Notes under the pieces: model-generated | Databases searched by the model: none | What the model saw: the letters and a program-made list of their open reading frames with translations, nothing else | Told to the model about the DNA's origin: nothing | In this document: positions 25,538 to 33,927 of the stretch, in pieces | Numbering within the stretch: position 1 is the first letter of the stretch | Layout: the number at the start of each line of letters is the position of its first letter | Position numbers and translations under genes: made by a program | Assembly: GCF_900112525.1 (NCBI RefSeq) | Contig: NZ_FOMD01000003.1 | Span: forward strand, 682,001 to 746,000 | DNA: 64,000 nucleotides | From: Klenkia taihuensis | Lineage (GTDB): Bacteria; Actinomycetota; Actinomycetes; Mycobacteriales; Geodermatophilaceae | Direction: 5' to 3'

Positions 25538-26365
25538 ATGGTCAGCGCGCAGACCGCGCCCGGTGCGGCCACGGTGACGGCGCTCCCCCGGGCCGGCGAC
25601 CCGGACACGGGCCAGGAGTACGTGCGCGCCCTCGACCGCGGGCTGGCGGTCATCCGGGCCTTCGACGAGGCGCACCCGCGGCGCACCCTGGCCGACGTCG
25701 CCCGGGCGGTCGGGCTCGCCCCGGCCACGGCCCGCCGCCTGCTGCACACCCTGCAGTCGCTGGACTACGTCAGCACCGACGGCCAGACCTGGTCGCTGCG
25801 CCCCCGGCTGCTCGAGCTGGGTGCGGCCTACCTGTCCACCACCACGGTGTGGGACGTCGTCCGCGAGCGTCTCGAGCGCCTGGCCGGCGAGGTCGCGGAG
25901 ACCGCGTCCGCGGGCGTGCTGGAGGACTCCCACGTCCTCTACACCGTGCGGGTGCCCTACCGGCGGATCATGACGATGAACGTCGAGGTGGGCAGCCGCA
26001 TCCCCGCGCACGCCAGCTCGATGGGCCGGGTGCTGCTGGCCGACCTGGACGACGCCGAGCTCGACGCCTGGCTGGAGCGCACCTCGCTCGACCCGGTCAC
26101 CGCCCGCACGGTGCGCTCCGCCGGCGAGCTGCGCGACCTGGTCCTCCAGGTGCGCGAGCAGGGCTGGTCGTTCATGGACCAGGAGCTGGAGGCGGGCGTG
26201 CAGTGCGTCGCCGCCCCGGTGCACAGCGCCGACGGCCGGGTGCTGGCGGCCATCACGCTGTCCTCGCACACCTCGCGCATCGAGGCCGAGCAGATGACCG
26301 GGCACTTCCTGCCGGCGCTGCTGCGCGCCGCGGCCGACATCGACCAGGACCTCAGCCGCCGCTGA
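25538..26365 (+). CDS. IclR-family regulator (PcaR-like)
   Basis: A 275-aa regulator: helix-turn-helix at about 35-90 (ALDRGLAVIRAFDEAHPRRTLADVARAVGLAPATARRLLHTL) and the IclR effector domain (about 110-270; LAGEVAETASAGVLEDSHVLYTVRVP, IPAHASSMGRVLLA, SFMDQELEAGVQCVAAPV). This is the PcaR/PcaU/CatR branch that controls aromatic ring-cleavage genes. ATG start with GGGAGGGG. It is convergent with the ABC transporter operon; it may control that operon and the hydroxyquinol genes beyond. Confidence 0.87.
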   Translation: MVSAQTAPGAATVTALPRAGDPDTGQEYVRALDRGLAVIRAFDEAHPRRTLADVARAVGLAPATARRLLHTLQSLDYVSTDGQTWSLRPRLLELGAAYLSTTTVWDVVRERLERLAGEVAETASAGVLEDSHVLYTVRVPYRRIMTMNVEVGSRIPAHASSMGRVLLADLDDAELDAWLERTSLDPVTARTVRSAGELRDLVLQVREQGWSFMDQELEAGVQCVAAPVHSADGRVLAAITLSSHTSRIEAEQMTGHFLPALLRAAADIDQDLSRR

Positions 26366-26399
26366 CCCGTCGGCCGGCCGGGCACGGCCGGCCGACGGG
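26366..26399. terminator. Bidirectional hairpin terminator
   Basis: CCCGTCGGCCGGCC (26366-26379) and GGCCGGCCGACGGG (26386-26399) form a perfect 14-bp stem with a six-base loop, directly after the iclR stop and five bases before the end of the convergent livM. Confidence 0.8.
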
Positions 26400-26404
26400 G
26401 GTGC

Positions 26405-27412
26405 TCAGCCCACCCGGTAGCCGGTCGGGAACAGGTCGACCCGGCCGCGGGTGAGCCCCCACAGGCCCTTCGGCGCCAGCAGCGTGACCGCGATCGCCAC
26501 GACGCCCACCACGACGAGGTACCAGTTGCCGAGGTCGGCCAGGGTGTCCTGCAGGGCGTAGAAGACCAGCGCGCCGATGACCGGGCCCTCGATGGTGCCG
26601 ATCCCGCCGATCACCACGATGAAGATCATCATCGCGGAGTAGTCGACGGAGAAGATCGACCCGGGCTGCACCCGCAGGGTGTTGGCCACGATCATCGCCC
26701 CGGCCAGACCGCAGCCGGCGGCGGCGACGACGTAGACGACCCGCTTGGCCCGGGTCACCCCGATGCCCAGGGACCCGGCCGCGGTCGGCTCGTCCCGGAT
26801 GGCGGTGAGCGCCAGGCCCAGCCGGGAGCGCATGAGCAGGTACACCCCGCCGACCACCAGCACGACGATGCCCAGCGACATCCAGTACACGTAGGCGATC
26901 CGGTACGTGGGGTCGATGCCGGCGAACCCGGTCAGCGACGCACCCGACCCGGCCCCCAGGGCGTCGACCTGGGTGACCAGCAGCCGGACCACCTCGGCGA
27001 TGACCCAGGTGCCGATGGCGAAGTAGCCGCCGTTGAGCCGGAAGGCCAGGTAGGAGGTCGGCCAGGCCAGCAGCGCGCAGACCACCGCGGCGACCGGGAC
27101 GGCGAGGAACGGGTCGACGCCCACGGTGGAGGCCAGGTAGACCAGGCCGTAGCCGCCGACGCCGATGTAGGCCTGCTGGCCGATGGAGACCATGCCGCCG
27201 TAGCCGGCGAGCAGGTTCCACATGGTGCCCAGCACGACCAGGCTGAACAGCCCGACGAGGCTGACCTGGGTGCCGCGGGTGGTCAGGAAGGGCAGGTAGC
27301 CCAGCACGGCGACGACCACGACGGCCAGCCCGGCGCCCACCCAGGCGGTGCGCCCGCCGCGGCGCACGCGCGGGGCGGCGACCGGTGCGCGGTCGGTGCG
27401 GGTGGTGGTCAT
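26405..27412 (-). CDS. livM: Branched-chain-type ABC transporter permease LivM
   Basis: A 335-aa inner membrane permease with about ten helices and the family block NLLAGYGGMVSIGQQAYIGVGGYG. The EAA-like cytoplasmic loop RSRLGLALTAIRDEPTAAGSLGIGV and FIVVIGGIGTIEGPVIGAL follow. It is the last gene of a five-gene importer operon and its ATG overlaps the livH stop. The operon faces away from the hydroxyquinol operon, so an aromatic acid or amide substrate is more likely than leucine (inference). Confidence 0.92.
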   Translation of the reverse strand: MTTTRTDRAPVAAPRVRRGGRTAWVGAGLAVVVVAVLGYLPFLTTRGTQVSLVGLFSLVVLGTMWNLLAGYGGMVSIGQQAYIGVGGYGLVYLASTVGVDPFLAVPVAAVVCALLAWPTSYLAFRLNGGYFAIGTWVIAEVVRLLVTQVDALGAGSGASLTGFAGIDPTYRIAYVYWMSLGIVVLVVGGVYLLMRSRLGLALTAIRDEPTAAGSLGIGVTRAKRVVYVVAAAGCGLAGAMIVANTLRVQPGSIFSVDYSAMMIFIVVIGGIGTIEGPVIGALVFYALQDTLADLGNWYLVVVGVVAIAVTLLAPKGLWGLTRGRVDLFPTGYRVG

Positions 27413-28278
27413 GCGGTCACCGCCGAGGGCAGCAGCCCGCGCGGGCGGGTGGCCAGGACGACCAGGAAGACGACGTGCCCGGCGAGCACGCCGTAGGCCG
27501 GGTCGACGGCCGCGCCGAGGGCCTGGGCGACCCCGAGGACGACGCCGCCGAGCAGCGTGCCCCACAGCGAGCCCAGCCCCCCGATGACGACGGCCTCGAA
27601 GGCGAAGATCAGCGTGGTGCCGCCCGCGGAGGGGTCGAAGGTGCTGCGCGCGCCGAGGAACACCCCCGCGATCGCCACGGTCGCCAGCGCGATCGCGGTG
27701 GCCACGGCGTACAGGTGCCGCCCGTCGATGCCCATGAGGGCCGCGGCGTCCCGGTCGTCGCTGGTGGCCCGCATCGCCCGGCCGGTGGCCGTGCGCGCCA
27801 GGAACTGCCCGATGGCGGCGATGACCAGGACGCCGACCACGGCGGCCAGCAGCGGGAAGACCCCGATCGCCAGCCCGTCGCCCAGCCGGATGCTGGCCGT
27901 GCCGAGGTCCCCGACGTCCAGCCGGCGGCTGTCGGCGGAGAAGGCCTCGAGCAGGGCGTTCTGCAGCACGATCGCCAGGCCGAAGGTGACCAGCAGCGGG
28001 GCCAGTTCACCGCCGCCCAGCGCGCGGTTGAGCAGGCCGCGCTGCAGCCCGTACCCCACGGCGGCCATGACCGGGACGACGACCAGCAGCGCCAGGAACG
28101 GGTGCAGGCCGAGGGTGTCGCCCAGCACGTAGGCGCCGAACGCGGCGAGCACGGCGAGCACGCCGTGGGCGAGGTTGACGATGCGCATGACGCCGAAGAC
28201 CAGGGACAGCCCGGCGGCGACCAGCGCGTACAGACCGCCCAGCAGGATGCCCTGCACGACGGCGTTGACCCAGCTCAT
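27409..28278 (-). CDS. livH: Branched-chain-type ABC transporter permease LivH
   Basis: A 289-aa permease with about eight helices: QGILLGGLYALVAAGLSLVFGVMRIVNLAHG at the N-terminus, the coupling loop TATGRAMRATSDDRDAAALMGIDGRHLY and AVVIGGLGSLWGTLLGGVVLG. It pairs with LivM to form the membrane pore. ATG start overlaps the livF stop and its stop overlaps the livM start. Confidence 0.92.
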   Translation of the reverse strand: MSWVNAVVQGILLGGLYALVAAGLSLVFGVMRIVNLAHGVLAVLAAFGAYVLGDTLGLHPFLALLVVVPVMAAVGYGLQRGLLNRALGGGELAPLLVTFGLAIVLQNALLEAFSADSRRLDVGDLGTASIRLGDGLAIGVFPLLAAVVGVLVIAAIGQFLARTATGRAMRATSDDRDAAALMGIDGRHLYAVATAIALATVAIAGVFLGARSTFDPSAGGTTLIFAFEAVVIGGLGSLWGTLLGGVVLGVAQALGAAVDPAYGVLAGHVVFLVVLATRPRGLLPSAVTA

Positions 28279-28982
28279 GCGCTCACCCCGAAGTAGGCGG
28301 CCGACAGCGCGGCCATGTCCACCGACGCCGCCGGGCCCTCGAGCACCGTGCGGCCCTCCAGCAGGCACTGCACCCGGTCGGCCACGGCCAGCGCCTGGTG
28401 CACGTCCTGCTCGACCACCAGCACCGTGGTGCCCTGCTCGGTGATGGTGGGCAGTGCTGCGTAGAGCTGGCCCACCACGACCGGGGCCAGGCCGAGGGAG
28501 ACCTCGTCGAGCAGCAGCAGCTCGGGGTTGGCCATCAGCGCCCGGCCGATGGCCACCGCCTGCTGCTCACCGCCCGAGAGGTTCGCCGCCGGCCGGGCCC
28601 GCCGCTCGGACACCAGGGGGAACAGCTCGTACACCCGCGCCAGCCCCCACGGCCCCGGGCGCCCGGAGTGCGCGCCGACCAGCAGGTTCTCCTCCACCGT
28701 CAGGCTCGGGAACAGCCGGCGCCCCTCCGGGCTCATCGCGATGCCGCGGCCGACCCGCCGGTGCGCGGGCACGCCGCGCAACGACGTGCCCTGCAGACGG
28801 ACGTCGCCCCGGGCCGGGCGCAGCACCCCGGCGACCGTCTTGAGCAGGGTGGACTTGCCGCCGCCGTTGGCGCCGATGACGGCCAGGGTCTCGCCCTGCG
28901 CGACGGTGACGGTGAGCCCGAACAGGGCCTGCACGTCGCCGTAGAACACGTCGACCTCGTCGACCTCCAGCAGGGGGGTCAC
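28275..28982 (-). CDS. livF: ABC transporter ATPase LivF
   Basis: A 235-aa ABC ATPase: Walker A IGANGGGKST (Gly in place of the usual Ala, GANGGGKST), Q-loop region MSPEGRRLFPSLTVEENLLVG, signature NLSGGEQQAVAIGRALMANPELLLLDEVSLGLAP and H-loop VVEQDVHQAL. The EGRRLFP block marks LivF. The GTG start overlaps the livG stop. It powers the importer with LivG. Confidence 0.92.
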   Translation of the reverse strand: MTPLLEVDEVDVFYGDVQALFGLTVTVAQGETLAVIGANGGGKSTLLKTVAGVLRPARGDVRLQGTSLRGVPAHRRVGRGIAMSPEGRRLFPSLTVEENLLVGAHSGRPGPWGLARVYELFPLVSERRARPAANLSGGEQQAVAIGRALMANPELLLLDEVSLGLAPVVVGQLYAALPTITEQGTTVLVVEQDVHQALAVADRVQCLLEGRTVLEGPAASVDMAALSAAYFGVSA

Positions 28983-29737
28983 GCGCTCTCCTCCAGGCCA
29001 GGGTCGTCGCCGGCGATGGTGGAGCCGAGGTAGACCTCGACCACCTTCGGGTCGGCGAGCACCTCGTGGGGGTCCCCGACGGCGAGCACCTCGCCGTAGG
29101 TCAGGCACATCAGCCGGGTGACGACGGCGACCAGCGCGTGCACCACGTGCTCGATCCACACCACGGCGACGCCCTCGCGGCCCAGCTGCCGCACGGTCTC
29201 CACCAGGGCCGGGACCTCGGCCTCGGTGAGCCCGCCGGCGATCTCGTCCAGCAGCACCAGCCGCGGGTTGGTCGCCAGCGCCCGGGCCAGCTCCAGCCGC
29301 TTGCGGTCCAGCAGCCGCAGCGTCCCGGCCGTGGTGTCGGCCTGGCCGTCCAGCCCGGCGGTGACGAGTGCCGCGTAGGCGGCGTCGGCCGCCGCGCGGC
29401 CGCGCAGGCCGGCCCCGAAGGACGCGGCCACCAGCGCGTTCTCGAACACCGTCATGCCGCCGAAGGGCCGGGGCACCTGGTAGCTGCGCCCGATGCCGCT
29501 CCGGCACCGGGCAGCAGCACCGGTGCGGGTGACGTCCTCGCCGTCGAGGACCACCCGCCCGCCGTCGGCCGGGAGGACCCCGGCGACGACGTTGAGCAGC
29601 GTGGACTTGCCGGCGCCGTTGGGGCCGACGACACCGAACGCCTCACCGGGGGCGAGCGAGAAGGAGACGTCGTGCAGGACCGTCAGCTTCCCGAACCGCT
29701 TGCCGACCCCGGCGACCTCCAGCAGGGGTGCGGTCAT
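28979..29737 (-). CDS. livG: ABC transporter ATPase LivG
   Basis: A 252-aa ABC ATPase: Walker A VGPNGAGKST, then IGRSYQVPRPFGGMTVFENALVAA and a Walker B block ATNPRLVLLDEIAGGL. The signature motif is altered: where LSGGQ is expected the sequence reads RLLDRKRLELARALA, the variant common in LivG proteins. H-loop IEHVVHAL is present. ATG start overlaps the binding-protein stop by one base (TGATG). Confidence 0.92.
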   Translation of the reverse strand: MTAPLLEVAGVGKRFGKLTVLHDVSFSLAPGEAFGVVGPNGAGKSTLLNVVAGVLPADGGRVVLDGEDVTRTGAAARCRSGIGRSYQVPRPFGGMTVFENALVAASFGAGLRGRAAADAAYAALVTAGLDGQADTTAGTLRLLDRKRLELARALATNPRLVLLDEIAGGLTEAEVPALVETVRQLGREGVAVVWIEHVVHALVAVVTRLMCLTYGEVLAVGDPHEVLADPKVVEVYLGSTIAGDDPGLEESA

Positions 29738-31035
29738 CAGCCGAGCGGCTCGACGGTGCCGGCGGTCGGGATCTCCGGGGCCTCGGAGTTGCTGACGATG
29801 ACCAGGTCGAAGGGGTGCTCGCCGCCGTCGGTGGCCCGCCACTGCCCGCCGACCAGCGGGGTCTTGGCCACGTTGGGCACCGGGCCCGAGGTCCAGTCCA
29901 GGTCGCCGACGATGGTCGACACCTGCAGCGAGGACAGCGCGTCGACCACGGCCTGGCCGTCGGTGCTGTCGGCCTGGGTCAGCGCGGCGACCGCCACCTC
30001 GAACATGGCGTGCACGAAGCCGACGGGCTGGGTCCACTGCCGCCCGGTCCCCGACTCGTAGGCGTCGGCGAGCTCCTGGGCCGACTGCCCGGTCAGCGAG
30101 CTGGTGAAGGGGTGCTGCGGGCTCCACCAGACCTCGGTGGCCAGGCCGTCGGCGGAGTCGCCGATCGCCTCGACGGCCGAGGGGAACAGCAGGGCCTTGG
30201 CCACGGTGGCGATGCGGGGGGTGAACCCCTGCTGCTGGGCCTGCTGCCAGAAGGTGGCGAAGTCCGGCGGGATCGGCACGCCGAGCAGGATCTGCGCGTC
30301 GGCGGCCTGGAAGGCCGAGATCTGGGCGCTGTAGTCCTGGGTGCCGTTCTCGTACAGGCCGGGGTCGGTGATGGTGTAGCCGTTCTCGCCCACGACGCCG
30401 GGGAAGTCGGCGGACCAGGCGTTGCCGTCGGGGTCGTTGGGCCACAGGGCCGCGGCCTGCTGGTTGGTGTCGACCTGGCTCCACATGTCCTGGTAGACCG
30501 CCTCGACGTCCTCCAGGCCCCAGAAGAAGTGGTAGGTCCAGTCGAAGGAGTCGCCCTCCGATGCCCCGCGCCCGAAGAAGTAGGGCTGCCAGGGCGCGAC
30601 GGAGGTGATGCAGGGGACGCCGTTGGCCTCGCACTGGTCGGCCACCGGGTTGACCGTGTCGGGGGTGGACGCCGCGAGGATGAGGTCGGCGCCGTCGTCG
30701 TTGATCAGCTCCGCGGCGACCTCGCCGGCGCGGACCGAGTCCGACTGGGTGTCCTTGACGACGATCTCGACGTCGTAGGTCGTGCCGCCGAGCTCGAGCG
30801 GGTTGTCGGCGAAGTAGTCGGTCATCTGGTCGACCACGAAGCTGTCCGCCTCGCCGAAGGCGGCCAGCGCGCCGGTCTGCGGGGTGACGTAGCCGATGGT
30901 CAGGGTGTCGCCGTCGCCACCACCGCCGTCGGCCTCCCCGAGACCACCGCCGCAGGCGGTGAGGGCCAGCAGACCCACCCCGGCGAGGGCGACCACCCTG
31001 CTGGTGGTGGGGCGGGCGAGCGTACGACGGTCCAC
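29737..31035 (-). CDS. Periplasmic-binding lipoprotein of the LivFGHM-type importer
   Basis: A 432-aa type I substrate-binding protein with a lipoprotein signal (hydrophobic 13-27, lipobox LTAC, lipid Cys C28), then a Gly/Asp-rich linker. The binding core starts TLTIGYVTPQTGALAAFGEAD. It is the first gene of the operon and is under its own promoter in the divergent region. The ligand is not readable; the context suggests an aromatic compound. The GTG start has GGGAG six bases upstream. Confidence 0.88.
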   Translation of the reverse strand: MDRRTLARPTTSRVVALAGVGLLALTACGGGLGEADGGGGDGDTLTIGYVTPQTGALAAFGEADSFVVDQMTDYFADNPLELGGTTYDVEIVVKDTQSDSVRAGEVAAELINDDGADLILAASTPDTVNPVADQCEANGVPCITSVAPWQPYFFGRGASEGDSFDWTYHFFWGLEDVEAVYQDMWSQVDTNQQAAALWPNDPDGNAWSADFPGVVGENGYTITDPGLYENGTQDYSAQISAFQAADAQILLGVPIPPDFATFWQQAQQQGFTPRIATVAKALLFPSAVEAIGDSADGLATEVWWSPQHPFTSSLTGQSAQELADAYESGTGRQWTQPVGFVHAMFEVAVAALTQADSTDGQAVVDALSSLQVSTIVGDLDWTSGPVPNVAKTPLVGGQWRATDGGEHPFDLVIVSNSEAPEIPTAGTVEPLG

Positions 31036-31086
31036 GGGTACTCCCAGTGTATTCGCTAGACGAACGGGCGTGCGCAGAGCGGTCGC

Positions 31087-31116
31087 AGTGAAGTACGCCA
31101 CGCTCTGGGCTGTCAA
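31087..31116 (-). promoter_or_regulatory. Promoter for the ABC importer operon
   Basis: Read on the minus strand, a perfect TTGACA (31116-31111) is followed after 18 bases by TTCACT (31092-31087). The start codon of the binding protein is about 50 bases downstream. A short inverted repeat TTCG-N5-CGAA lies between at 31052-31064. Confidence 0.5.
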
Positions 31117-31166
31117 TCGGTCGGTGCACGGCCGTTGCACAGCCGTGACCTGGTGCGGCCGGGCCG

Positions 31167-31195
31167 TTGACGTGGTGCGCGCCACCCGTTTCACT
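31167..31195 (+). promoter_or_regulatory. Promoter for the hydroxyquinol operon
   Basis: TTGACG (31167-31172) and TTCACT (31190-31195) are separated by 17 bases, about 70 bases before the monooxygenase start. The same -10-like hexamer is used by the divergent importer promoter. Confidence 0.45.
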
Positions 31196-31213
31196 GCACC
31201 GATGTCACCGCTG

Positions 31214-31231
31214 GACGAAGCGGTGTTCGTC
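31214..31231. promoter_or_regulatory. Inverted repeat, possible IclR-type operator
   Basis: GACGAA-N6-TTCGTC forms an 18-base inverted repeat just downstream of the predicted transcription start of the hydroxyquinol operon. A related TTCG/CGAA repeat stands on the importer side (31052-31064). Binding by the IclR protein at 25538 is a guess from symmetry. Confidence 0.35.
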
Positions 31232-31264
31232 TGCCGAAGCCGTCCTGCCGTGGAGGAAGCACCC

Positions 31265-33061
31265 ATGACCGTCAGCGCCGCTGCGACCCCGACGTCCCCG
31301 CCCGGCGGTCCGGTCCCGGTCGACACCGACGTCCTGGTCGTCGGCAGCGGGCCCGCCGGCTCGGCGGCCGCTCTCGCCCTGGCCACCTACGGGGTGCGGA
31401 CGCTGGTCATCACCAAGTACGGCCGGCTGGCCGACACCCCCCGCGCGCACATCACCAACCAGCGCACGATGGAGGTGCTGCGCGACCTCGGTGTCGAGGA
31501 GGAGGTCGCCGCCGAGGCCGCCCCGCAGGAGCTGATGGGCAACCTCGTCTACTGCACCTCCATCGCCGGCGAGGAGCTCGGCCGCCTGCACAGCTGGGGC
31601 ACCCGCCCCGACCGGCTGGCCGACTACACCGCCGCCTCCCCCACCCGCATCTGCGACATGCCGCAGGACCTGATGGAGCCGGTGCTGCTGCACAACGCGC
31701 AGTCCCGCGGGGCGAAGGTCCGCTTCGACACCGAGTACCTGTCGCTGACCCAGGACGACGACGGGGTCACCGTGCGGGTCCGGGACCGGGTGCGCGGCGA
31801 CGAGTACGACATCCGGGCCCGCTACGTCATCGGCGCCGACGGCGGCCGGTCCCAGGTCGCCACCGACATCGGGTTGCCGCTGGACGGCCAGATGGGGGTC
31901 GGCGGGTCCATCAACATCGTCTTCGAGGCCGACCTCACCCACCTGGTCGCCGACCGCCCGTCGGTCCTCTACTGGGTGCTGCAGCCCGGCGCCGACGTCG
32001 GCGGCATCGGCGCGGGCCTGGTGCGCATGGTCCGGCCGTGGCACCGCTGGCTCATCGTGTGGGGCTACGACATCAACGGTCCGGCGCCGGACCTCACCGA
32101 GGAGTACGCGCTGTCGATCGTGCGCAAGCTCATCGGCGACGACGACGTCCCCGTGCGCATCGAGTCCTCCTCCGCCTGGACGGTCAACCACCTCTACGCC
32201 GAGCAGTACTCCTCGGGCCGGGTCTTCTGCGCCGGCGACGCCGTCCACCGGCACCCGCCGTCGAACGGGCTGGGCTCCAACACCTCCATCCAGGACTCCT
32301 ACAACCTGGCGTGGAAGCTCGCCGCGGTCATCAAGGGCCAGGCCGGCCCCGGTCTGCTGGAGACCTACTCGGTCGAGCGCTCCCCCGTCGGCAAGCAGAT
32401 CGTCGACCGGGCGAACCAGTCCATCGGCGACACCGCCCGGATCTTCGACGCCCTGGGCCTGCTGTCCACCGAGGACCCGGAGGAGATGGTCGCCCACATG
32501 GCCGCCCGCACCGAGGCGACGCCGGAGGCGGAGAAGCAGCGGGCGGCGCTGCGCGAGGCCATCGCGTTCAAGGACTACGAGTTCAACTGCCACGGCGTGG
32601 AGATGGACCAGCGCTACGCGTCGGCCGCCGTCGTCCCCGACGGCACGCCGCCCGAGGAGCCCACCCGCGACCCGGAGCTGTACTCGCACGCCACCTCGCG
32701 CCCCGGCGCGAAGCTGCCGCACGCCTGGCTGACCGCCGACCACCGCCGTCAGGTCTCGACGCTGGACCTGGTCGGGCACGGCCGGTTCACCGTCGTCACC
32801 GGCATCGGCGGCGAGGGCTGGGTGTCCGCGGCCGGGACCGTCGGCGCCGACCTCGGCCTGGAGGTGGCGACGGCGCTGATCGGCCCCGGCCGGGCGCACG
32901 ACGACCTGTACGGCGACTGGGCCCGCGTCCGCGGCGTCGCCGACGGCGGCGCCCTGCTGGTGCGCCCCGACGGCTACGTCGCGGCCCGCTGGGCACAGCC
33001 CGCCGAGGACCCGGCCGCCGCGCTCGGCGAGGCCCTGCGCACCGTGCTGGACCGGGCATGA
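31265..33061 (+). CDS. FAD-dependent aromatic hydroxylase (TfdB/phenol hydroxylase-like)
   Basis: A 598-aa class A flavin monooxygenase. The FAD motif DVLVVGSGPAGSAAALALATYG is at about 24-45, the ribityl motif FCAGDAVHRHPPSNGLGSN is at about 320, and a C-terminal thioredoxin-like domain is typical of phenol hydroxylases. Related enzymes hydroxylate chlorophenols or resorcinol. Followed by hydroxyquinol dioxygenase, its product is probably hydroxyquinol (1,2,4-trihydroxybenzene), so resorcinol or a 4-hydroxylated aromatic is the likely substrate. ATG start; its stop overlaps the next ATG. Confidence 0.85.
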   Translation: MTVSAAATPTSPPGGPVPVDTDVLVVGSGPAGSAAALALATYGVRTLVITKYGRLADTPRAHITNQRTMEVLRDLGVEEEVAAEAAPQELMGNLVYCTSIAGEELGRLHSWGTRPDRLADYTAASPTRICDMPQDLMEPVLLHNAQSRGAKVRFDTEYLSLTQDDDGVTVRVRDRVRGDEYDIRARYVIGADGGRSQVATDIGLPLDGQMGVGGSINIVFEADLTHLVADRPSVLYWVLQPGADVGGIGAGLVRMVRPWHRWLIVWGYDINGPAPDLTEEYALSIVRKLIGDDDVPVRIESSSAWTVNHLYAEQYSSGRVFCAGDAVHRHPPSNGLGSNTSIQDSYNLAWKLAAVIKGQAGPGLLETYSVERSPVGKQIVDRANQSIGDTARIFDALGLLSTEDPEEMVAHMAARTEATPEAEKQRAALREAIAFKDYEFNCHGVEMDQRYASAAVVPDGTPPEEPTRDPELYSHATSRPGAKLPHAWLTADHRRQVSTLDLVGHGRFTVVTGIGGEGWVSAAGTVGADLGLEVATALIGPGRAHDDLYGDWARVRGVADGGALLVRPDGYVAARWAQPAEDPAAALGEALRTVLDRA

Positions 33062-33927
33062 CCGGAGAGCTGTTCAGCGAGGAGCGCTCGGCCGAGGTCG
33101 TCGCCGGGAGCTTCGCCGGCACGCCCGACCCCCGGCTGCGCCAGGTGATGACGTCGCTCGTGCGGCACCTGCACGACTTCGTCAAGGACGTCGAGCTCAC
33201 CGAGGAGGAGTGGGGGGCCGCGATCGACTTCCTCACCCGCACCGGGCAGACCTGCACCCCGGTGCGGCAGGAGTTCATCCTGCTGTCGGACGTCCTGGGG
33301 GTCTCGATGCTGGTCGAGACCATCAACCACCGCACCGGCGGCACGGCCACCGAGTCCACCGTGCTGGGCCCCTTCCACATGGTCGCCTCCCCGCCGCGGG
33401 AGCTGGGCGACGACATCGCCCTGGACGGCAAGGGCACCCCCTGCCTGGTGTCCGGGCAGGTCACCGGGCAGGACGGCGAACCGCTGGCCGGCGCCACGGT
33501 GGACGTCTGGCAGACCAACGAGGACGGCTTCTACGACGTCCAGCAGCCCGACGTCCAGCCGCCGGGCAACCTGCGCGGGATCTTCACCACCGACGACGAC
33601 GGCCGGTTCTGGTTCCGCTCGGTGGTGCCGCGCTTCTACCCGATCCCCGACGACGGCCCGGTCGGTCGGCTGCTGGCCGCCACCGGCCGGCACCCCAACC
33701 GCCCGGCGCACCTGCACTTCATCGCCGAGGCCGCCGGGCACCGGCCGGTCACCACCCACGTCTTCGTCGCCGACTCCCCCTACCTGGACTCCGACGCGGT
33801 CTTCGGCGTCAAGGACTCCCTGGTCCGCGACACCCCCGAGGTCGACGACCCGGAGCGGGCACGGGAGCTGGGGCTGCCCAACCCCTTCCGCACCCTGACC
33901 TTCGACCTGTCCCTGCTGCGGGCATGA
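33058..33927 (+). CDS. Hydroxyquinol 1,2-dioxygenase (intradiol)
   Basis: A 289-aa intradiol ring-cleavage dioxygenase that opens hydroxyquinol to maleylacetate. The Fe(III) ligands Y159, Y194, H218 and H220 are all present (GFYDVQ, RFYPIP, AHLHF), with the N-terminal dimerisation helices and DVWQTNEDGFYDVQ typical of this branch. ATG start overlaps the upstream stop and its own stop overlaps the next start, making a tight three-gene operon. Confidence 0.92.
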   Translation: MTGELFSEERSAEVVAGSFAGTPDPRLRQVMTSLVRHLHDFVKDVELTEEEWGAAIDFLTRTGQTCTPVRQEFILLSDVLGVSMLVETINHRTGGTATESTVLGPFHMVASPPRELGDDIALDGKGTPCLVSGQVTGQDGEPLAGATVDVWQTNEDGFYDVQQPDVQPPGNLRGIFTTDDDGRFWFRSVVPRFYPIPDDGPVGRLLAATGRHPNRPAHLHFIAEAAGHRPVTTHVFVADSPYLDSDAVFGVKDSLVRDTPEVDDPERARELGLPNPFRTLTFDLSLLRA